DNA from: Stichopus chloronotus
Taxonomy: Eukaryota > Echinodermata > Holothuroidea > Aspidochirotida > Stichopodidae
Assembly: GCA_021234535.1 (NCBI GenBank)
Contig: CM037835.1
Location: forward strand, 6,200,001 to 6,264,000
Length of the DNA: 64,000 nt
Direction of reading: 5' to 3'
Shown here piece by piece: positions 51,801 to 60,800 of the stretch. Under the pieces are notes generated by a model that saw only the letters and a program-made list of their open reading frames with translations, did not search any database and was not told the origin of the DNA. The position numbers were made by a program, and so were the translations under genes. Position 1 is the stretch's first letter. Each line of letters begins with the position of its first letter.

Positions 51801-54800
51801 CGATATTTATCACTGTGTGCCTTCAAAACTTGTGGATGAAATGTTTTCAAGTAATAAGCGAGGTGTTGAATATATCAATTCCACAAATGTCATCCCAGTT
51901 CCAATAATTCAAATGTTGTTGATGTCACCTCCTTCCTCCAATGGCCCACACTTCACTTTAAAGGGAAATAAGGCGTTTCTTTTACAGAAAGCTACCATAT
52001 TTCTAAAACCAATGTTTGTGGACACAGAATGATAGGTTATTCACGATAAGGAAGGACAGTAAAGATCACTTTCATGACACCTTCCTTCTTATTCAAAACA
52101 GAAATATGGCATTCAATGTATTCCTTTGTCTATGATAATAATTTATAGGTGTTTTCCAAATCATTATTGAAGCTTTCAGGAAACACATAAATTTTAGAAA
52201 ATATCAGAGCAAATAACCTGTGAATCATAAACAGTAATTAAACATGCTGAATGGATAATGAAAGCGTTTTTATTTGTTTACACCAGTCAGTCCTGAAATT
52301 AAAGTTGTATTGGCTGACATCCAATTCATCTTCATCATCATGGTACTGGGAAAACATTTTCTTTGTTTTTCTCTATAGAAAAAATGTGTTTTTAAGATAT
52401 TCATAACCATACACATGTGCAGGGACTGGTGAACTATTACACATATTTTCCACAGAATGTTGCCATGAAAACAACTGCTGTAACATTAAAGCAGCCAAAT
52501 AAATGTCTTGGCAAGGTTTAAAGAATTGTACTAGGTTCTAATTACCAAATTTGGTTGCGAATTTCCAACGCTGTAAAAATGGCAGCACAGAAGACAACAT
52601 TCAACCTAATCGCATGGTTCACAGTTCAAGCCAATTGCAGGACCATTCATTAAAAAAAATCCTTCACTCGAATTTATGTTCTCTGAGGTACTTTCTTTTT
52701 CCTAGTCTTTTTCTTTCTCTCATCTTTTACCTCTCTCAAATCCTGTCACAACAGGGTCAAGGTCAGGCCCATAGCCTGACTAACCAGTTTGGGAGGCACA
52801 TCAGTGTTGGAGTTGTTGGCCAGGGAGAGGGGGGTCTAAGGGGAGGGGGTGTCCTCCTATCCCACTGGAAACATTTTGCCTTTTTCAAGGGTTCTAGATC
52901 CAAAATGATGCGAAATTTCTTTCTCTTCTCCCTGTATTTGTTGTATTAAAAAGGCAGGACCTTTTATTGAAATTCTTTTTTGCGGGGGGAGGGGCAGCTA
53001 TGTGGCTATATGTGCCTGAACGTAAGGCAGATACTTGTAACTTCAATTAAATCATTTACATCACATATTCAGACTCCTTTTCATAGCCTAAATAAAACCT
53101 GTCAGTGTACGATTCCTAAATGAAAGGTGCATGTTCTGTACACTGGAGTGGGCTAATCTGCATACCAGTATTATTACTTCTTGTAACAGTCGCTGACAAG
53201 CTAACGAGAAAGTGCTCTGTGCAGACCAAATCTTTGAGAGGTGGGGAACATCACATTCAGGCCTACACTTATTGCTGCATCTGTGGTATGTCATCTTCAA
53301 GTGGCATCTGTGTACCCTCACAACTGAACAAGTAAACCACTTTAACTGGTATAATATCAATGTAAACACTCGTGACTGAATGGTTGAAAATTCCCGACCG
53401 ACCGACTGACAGATGCCTGACTCTCTAAGAGAAAACATCGAATTTCACGTCAGCAGTGTAAGAGGAGTACTGAACTGTTGCTAGTAACACATATGGAGAG
53501 AGTAATGCAGTTTATCTGAAATATTAGCTGGGGTAATCCCATCTTTTGTGTCAATGTAAACTGCATGATATCAAGGAAGTCAAACTCTATTTTTTTGTTT
53601 ATGCTATTATGTTTTTAAGCAGCTAACAGAGAAGCTCAATGCACAGGACTCTATATGCACAAAAAAACTGTAGTAAGTTTCCTTCTTTACATCTTTATGA
53701 TATCTGTACTACCCTGTATGCAGCAATCCCAGTAAAATGTAGCACCTGAAGAATAAGACACGTGGCCATGTCTGACTAACACTACCTTGCTTGGTCGAGA
53801 ATGCCAATGGGCAAATCTGGGATAACTGGTTGACCATAACTTAAGCTGGCCATGGGGACAAGGGTTTTTGAAGAAAAATATTCTCAGTCTATTAGGAAAT
53901 GCTGAAACCAATTGCCAGTGTGATACTGTTTTAAAATGCTTCTGATAGTTTACATATCTTTAGAAGCAACAGGAGAAATATCCCACCATCACCTCCCTAT
54001 CCAAGCAACTTCCTCCTCTCCGATTCCCCCTCTCCGATACCCCCTCTCCGATTCCCCCTCTCCGATTCCCCCTCTCCGATTCCTTAGGATCCTTGATGAG
54101 TCTTCACACTTCCTGATTCTGAAAAATTTCAAGTTACAAGATTCAAATACACAATTTTTAGGCCAAAGAGACACTGCCCAGTATACAAGCAAAGGCATTT
54201 GGTTTTCCCAATCCACAAAGACGGACATTTAAGGTAGACACTTACTAATACTGTTTTAATCTAGAACTATGTTTAAACCTACAGAAGATTTCAATAGGGA
54301 CAAAGGCACAGAAAAAATATTTATTTATGGTTAAGTTGATTGACAAACTACAGCATGATACATAATTTCAACTTTCTAGATATCTAAAGCATAAAAGAAA
54401 ATGACGTGGCATGTGATGTGTCCACACAAGGGGATAAACACAAGGTGACAATGTATCCAACAAAGGGTAACACGTCAGTACCACGGTGATGACGTATCGA
54501 GACAAAGTGTGTGATAACCAATTATATTTGAGTCACATTAACTTTTTCACTGTCACACTGGGTTAAAATCAGTATGGAAATGGCCAAAGAAAAGTTACAG
54601 ATGTTTGCTAATGAAATTACAAAGTGTTGTTTCCAAAGACTCCTGTGAATGTCATAAACAGAGAAAGAAGCAGGGTATCATGGCTTGTTTATTTACTCAC
54701 ACCTACATGAATTTGGTTACTTCATCCTGTTTTAAATATTTACAGAGGAGGGGAAGAGACAATTAGGATGTTTATGGAACAACGAACACAGCTTCTAGTG

Positions 54801-57800
54801 CTGTTAGGATCTTAAAAAATGATATCAGGAAAACTTTTCATGATAGAATAGGTGCAAGTCGAAACCAAAGCATACCTGAATAAATATGTGTAAAATTATG
54901 GATTGTGTACAAAGAAGTCACATAGTACAGTCAAACCCTTAATTCTGACATGACATTTTATTTTCATGTAAATGAAACTAGTTCGACCTTACGGTCTGAT
55001 TTTCTGTTTCCAGATGTATGTTACTCAGTATGCCATCAAAATCTGTTCTAAAAGCATATATTTTTTCCTCAAGTGTACAGACAATATCATAATTGGTTAT
55101 TTCACAAATAACATCAGAAGCAAAATCTCACAACTACATCATTTGCCCATATTGCAATATCGCAACATCGCTAACAGCTACTCTTGCTGCTTTGTGAATT
55201 GACGTACAAGTGACAAATCTTTGCATCCCCAATAAGCATTTAGACTGCTGTTGAGAAATGAATCAAGTAGAGGAACCCAGAACTGCAGGCCTACGTCCAT
55301 TTCTGGGATGATACAAGTATTTCATAAGGAATTATATTTTGATCTCTGCTTCACTTGACATTACTTCTAATTCTTATCACTGAATGATTCCTATGATTCT
55401 TCAATCTCCACTGAATAGGTGTGATTGCTTTATCAATAGAGGCACAAAATCAACATTTCTGTATGAGATGCACACTTGTACAAACAGTTAAAGCATGTAA
55501 AGTCTACGACCTTTACGTGCACAGCACATTAGTGACCAGTGACTATAGCTGTATGGCATACATCTATTCACAGCTTTTTCACTACCTTTGGGGTTGGGCA
55601 TGCTCTATGATCATTTTTCTTGCTGAGATTGCAATGTCCCACTTAGTGGTCTAAAGTTAGGATTTTAGAAGTGGAAAACTAAGTCATGCAGACGCCACTC
55701 TCTGAAATGGTTGTGCACCTGTCCTGAAATATTGGGCAAATTTGATGTAGTCCAACGTGGTCCGCTCATGACCCGGATTAACATCAGTGGTTGTTAAATA
55801 CGCACTACATTCTGTCCAGTTTTGGATAATGTTCGTCCATACACATCTCAATTGCAGAATGAGGAGTGACCCTCTTGGTACATGGCCAGACTGAGGGAGG
55901 GAAGAGGTGGATAAGGTGTTTTAGCTACAAGAGACCGATAAAGGAGGAGCATTGCGAATGCATTCACTTTAGCTGATACTTTGGTGTGTACTGTGTCTAT
56001 GATACCTTATGTATTATCATTTCACAGAAGTATGTTATCTTAAGAAGTGAACATTTTCCTTCCATATGACCGACCACTTTCCTGAGTTAAAAAACTGCAC
56101 ACCTGCCCTCTGCTTAAAAAGTTGAGTCAGTTGGCAAAGAAGTTTACACGCTGTTAAAGTGGATTTACAAGGACCATTAAACCAGCAAGAAACTAATGAC
56201 ATATACACCCTGATCTTTGCCTCATTAACCTGAGTAGTTTACAAAGCTCTGTCAACAATAGCTGAATTGTAAATCAAGTTGGCAGATTTCGAACAAAAAA
56301 AAAAAGTAAAAGTACACAGCTCAAAGAGTTGGAACAAAGAATTAAATTGGTCTGTTGAGGCAATGCTGATTCACTTTTATGGTGTTATATTTGTGATAGT
56401 ACATATCTATTAGAATGATGAATGCAACTGTACTAAAGTAATGATTATCTCCTCTATCAATATGTATAACATTCAACAACTCATTACAAGGCAGGTATGT
56501 CATTAATTTCTAGTTGGTTTCATCCACAGTAAACTACAACACAAGTTTCCATACATGTTCCAGCTAGATTATATGTGTAATTCTTAAGTTACCTCTCAAT
56601 CGAAAATTTGGTGTATTTGCATGGGGCCAAAGTATGATGATACCTGCCCTCTAGAAGACCTCTGGAAGAATATCGCTACACATCCTACAGATGTCATTGG
56701 TCAATATGACTTGGACCAACCGTGACATTGATCAGCTTTCAACTACCAGACAAGAAGCAAAGTTTACAAAGAGGACAGCTGGCCTGCATATGACCTCAAT
56801 TTCCCAAATACCACTGGTGACCCTCACTTGGCAATCACTAAAACCAAGAGTCATCAGTATCCACCAAAAATAGCTGAAGGAAAATCAGTTTGAGTCTTAA
56901 AGTACTGTATCCTGTTAAAGGACAGAGAAAATGCATAAAATTGAGCACAAAATGACCTCTCACACTGACCTACATTCCCTGAACAACTAATAATTGAACC
57001 GTAATAATATCGTTAACTAAACTTCATATTCATTCTTAGACTAAAGGGATGTTCCAGCCACAGATTAATCTTTGATATGTTTAAGAGTAAGTTAATCTAA
57101 CCGTTCTAGTGAAACTTCCGTTCAATTTCCATGCATGGTTCTCGAGATATTATCAGTAGAAGTTACCTCAATTACTATCAACTGTCAACTGGCAAGCAGG
57201 AGTGACATCATCTCCTCACATTGATGACGAGTCTCTTGTTTTCTTCGTTATTGAATCTATTATTGTAACCTTGAAATCACCAGGTGGTCAGTTTAAGTAC
57301 TGGTTATAACAAGGTACCAAAAGTCTCTTACCCCTCAAGCATTCACACTATGATAGCACAAGAGATTGAAGTATTAAACTTGGTGTAAACTTTAAAAAAA
57401 ATATAAAATGCTTTATCAATGTGGGGAGAAGACATCACAATTGCTTGCTGCAAGTTAACTTTCGGGACCAAATGTGGCAACTTCAACTGCTCATATCTCA
57501 GGAACCACATGAGGGAACTGAATGGAAGTTTCACTGTAATGGTCAGATTTACTTATACTCTTCAAGATATCAAAGCTATATTTGCACCTGGACCATCCTT
57601 GCATTTTCTGAGTATCTCAATATAGCTCAGTATGAGTCGTAGGTATGACCATTTGACCGCAACTTCTTGAACACACTTAAAGGCCCTCTGCTATCACTGT
57701 CATCATCTTTATCCAACAAGAGCTACATAGGAGGCAATTCTGGTGACAAACAGTGTGACAGAGAGATGGATGGAGATGCTCTTTAGTAATTAGCTACTAT

Positions 57801-60800
57801 TACTATCAGCTCAAAAAGTCGAATGATTCTATTGACAGAGAAAGATTCTGATGGAAATTTACAACGAGGGTGGCTCTTTAAATTTGTTGGCAGGGTGGTA
57901 TGAATCATACGCATCCCTGGTTTTTAAGGGAACTGCAAGAACATGACACAGAATGTTTTCATGACTGTCCCCCCTGCTTAGAGATTGTGTGACATGAAAA
58001 AAACATTTTGAAGTATTGGGGGCATTAATCATTGAAAATATTAAAGACAGCCACAAATTCCATCAAAATCCGTCAAAAGTTGACCAATGTATAGGCAAAT
58101 TAGTGTCTCACAGCTGCATCATGAATAAACATTGGCCAAGTAGGCAAATTTCTGACTCAAGAGATGGACTCCGATGATACCTCTCATGTTAATCCTTTGT
58201 TTATGTAACCTTTACTTCAAGGACATTTGAGAATTTCATAAGCCCAGAGGGTTTTATTTTGGAAGTATATGTTTTCTTCTTCAAAAATATCGATATCGCT
58301 TACCAATGTGAATCTCCGTGATTAAGTAATTAAGAGGCAAAGTATACACTACAGGCTTAACAAAAGAAATACTGACACTGTGCAACACTCCACATCATCA
58401 GTTTTGCATTTTTCTCAAACTTTGAAAAGTCACATCTCAAGAACAGTAAAAGATATAAACAAAATTCCAAAGGATCTACAATCAAGGTTTTACTTTGTAA
58501 CTTTCGAATGAAGGGAGCTCTTTTCTAGAATTATGTCACACAACCTTTAAAGAAGAGCTCTTAACAAAAACAGATATTTTAGAGATATGCATTCTCTCTA
58601 AACATGACGAGCTTACAATATCATTTACAGTGTTTGCCATATCACACAAAAATTTTGCCTGACCTTGCATAAACAGCAGTTGCTATGGTGACATTTTCTC
58701 AATGGCATCAGTTAATGTCACGCTGCCTTTTAAAAGACCTTGCATTATATCTACACTCAGATAGTTATAAAAAAACCCAAAAACTCATTTGCAAGTATAA
58801 TCTTTCTGTATTCTAAATCTGCAAATATTGACAATATTCTGATGTAGGTACCTTATACATGACTTACCAGACCTACTGTCCATTAAGTGCCACAACTTAA
58901 ATGGTGACTGTTTATTGACATGATATTTACATATCCCTCTAATAATCTTCGAGCCAGTCCTCCATAAATTTGAAAGACACCAAATTAAAACAAACCAAGA
59001 GGCGGTTTACCAGAATTTACTGATTCAGCCAGGCACAAAATGATATCATTCTGCATGAAAAGTTTCAATATTTCCTCACAGGAAATGATGATGGCAATTT
59101 CCCATATTTATGACAAAAAATCAAAGTTTCCTTCCACAGAGTCATTGCTCATGTTCCATCTTAACGGATTTTGTTTGCAGTAATCATCAACAGATGATAA
59201 ATTCAGCAGAGAGGAGATTTTTACAACCAGAAGATGCTTTAATTCATGACATTATGAAACATTGTGGGCATCAGTAATTACTAAATGATGCTCATAAGTT
59301 TGTTCAAAATCCATTTTTTTTTCACTGGAGAGGTTGAGGTACATGGATTTGTCACAAACGTTACACAACGTTTTGGAGCAGCAAATCCAGCAGCTACTTA
59401 CATGGCCATCACAACTGGTTTGGATCAAAGAGAACATTTTGTCATTTTCTGAGACATAAATTGAAACACACCAATTCCTTCAGGCTGTAAAATACAACTG
59501 CAAAATGCAGGAAATTCTTCTTGAGAATCTATGATCACTGTGAGTGAACCTACATCTTGTGGGTGTGTGCTGAATTCATTTTTGTGCTAATTGATTCGTG
59601 TGTGCCGGTGTAAAAATAAGAACAATAATTTTGCTGTGAGGCCTTGCTATTGTGTTTGTTCCCCAGTTAATGTGCAGTTGTGCAAATTAAGCAATTTGTT
59701 AAAGAGATGCCATGTTATTGAAAGTTGTTTGCTTGCCACAATACTGTAAAACTTTGTAATTTTTGTATGTCCACTAGGGGCACAATGTGTGTGTATGTAT
59801 GTGGTGCCTATCTTGCATGTTGGATATGGGGGCTATATGCCTTCCACAGGGAAGAGCATAGATTGATGTGGACGGAACCATACCACATTTGACACTCCAA
59901 ATCCGTACCAAGAAAGGAACCGATGAACAATAAAGGTCACGCAAAGGAAGAAGAACATACAATCTTTCACAGACTGAAACACATACACCGCTATAGGACA
60001 AGAAAGGTCATGAGAATCATCAAAACATAGAAAAAATTGGATCCATGATTGACCTTCTCTACGATGACAGGAAGAAAAACATTTACTAAAACAATTATTG
60101 ACTTACAAATCTTGACGAGTTGTCATTTCTGTTTGTTTTAGCATTTCCAAAAGCTGAAAAAGAAAAACAACAATACATCACAGTTTTTACAGCCGGTGCT
60201 GCCAGAGAGTGGCACTTACGTGCTACAGAGAAAAAAAAAATTGCTTTCACATGGAAGTATCTGTCCTTTAAAGAAGAATGTGCACTTGAGGAAAAGGGTG
60301 AAGTTTTGAAGGATAGTTAATATGATGTGCCATATATGAGGGAAATAGCCAGTGACTCCAGCAAGGGACTTGAAAGACTTTCTGCCTGACAGTGAAAATT
60401 CAAACAAAATTAGAAAGTAATTATCGTTTTATGAAGAACGCAATCAGCAGAAGAGAACTGTACTTAACACAGGATGATTAAGCACTTAACCATGACGATC
60501 AGAAAGTTTTTGGTCAAATTCTGCGTAAGCTATCACTTTCATGTGTACCATCATTTCCTACAGACAGAATGAATCAGCTATCAAAGGCCTAGTGTGAAAG
60601 TAGTGTAAGGGCTGTTTAATGCTTTCTTACATTCAAGAAAAGAAAAAAAGAAAAGAAAATCAGGTAGCACTGATCCAACATATATGATGATATTAACTTC
60701 AGACATACCAAAAGGATTCTTGGCTTTTTAGCATACCTAGCACACACATATTTGTTCAACGAATATCTCTGATTCATGTACATGTGGATGACTATGGAAT

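Larger units (their letters stand above)
49798..60106 (-). other. Longest intron (10.3 kb)
   Basis: Separates the 47-nt switch I exon from the rest of the gene. It holds a 14-bp minisatellite at 54016-54085, a foldback at 57040-57640, and a G-rich possible repeat relic near 52740-52900. No convincing exon on either strand was found. Confidence 0.7.

Noticed and set aside
52551..52949. 132-codon plus-strand open frame
   Set aside because: Low-complexity Phe/Leu/Ser and Gly runs, including a G-rich repeat relic; no recognisable protein features.
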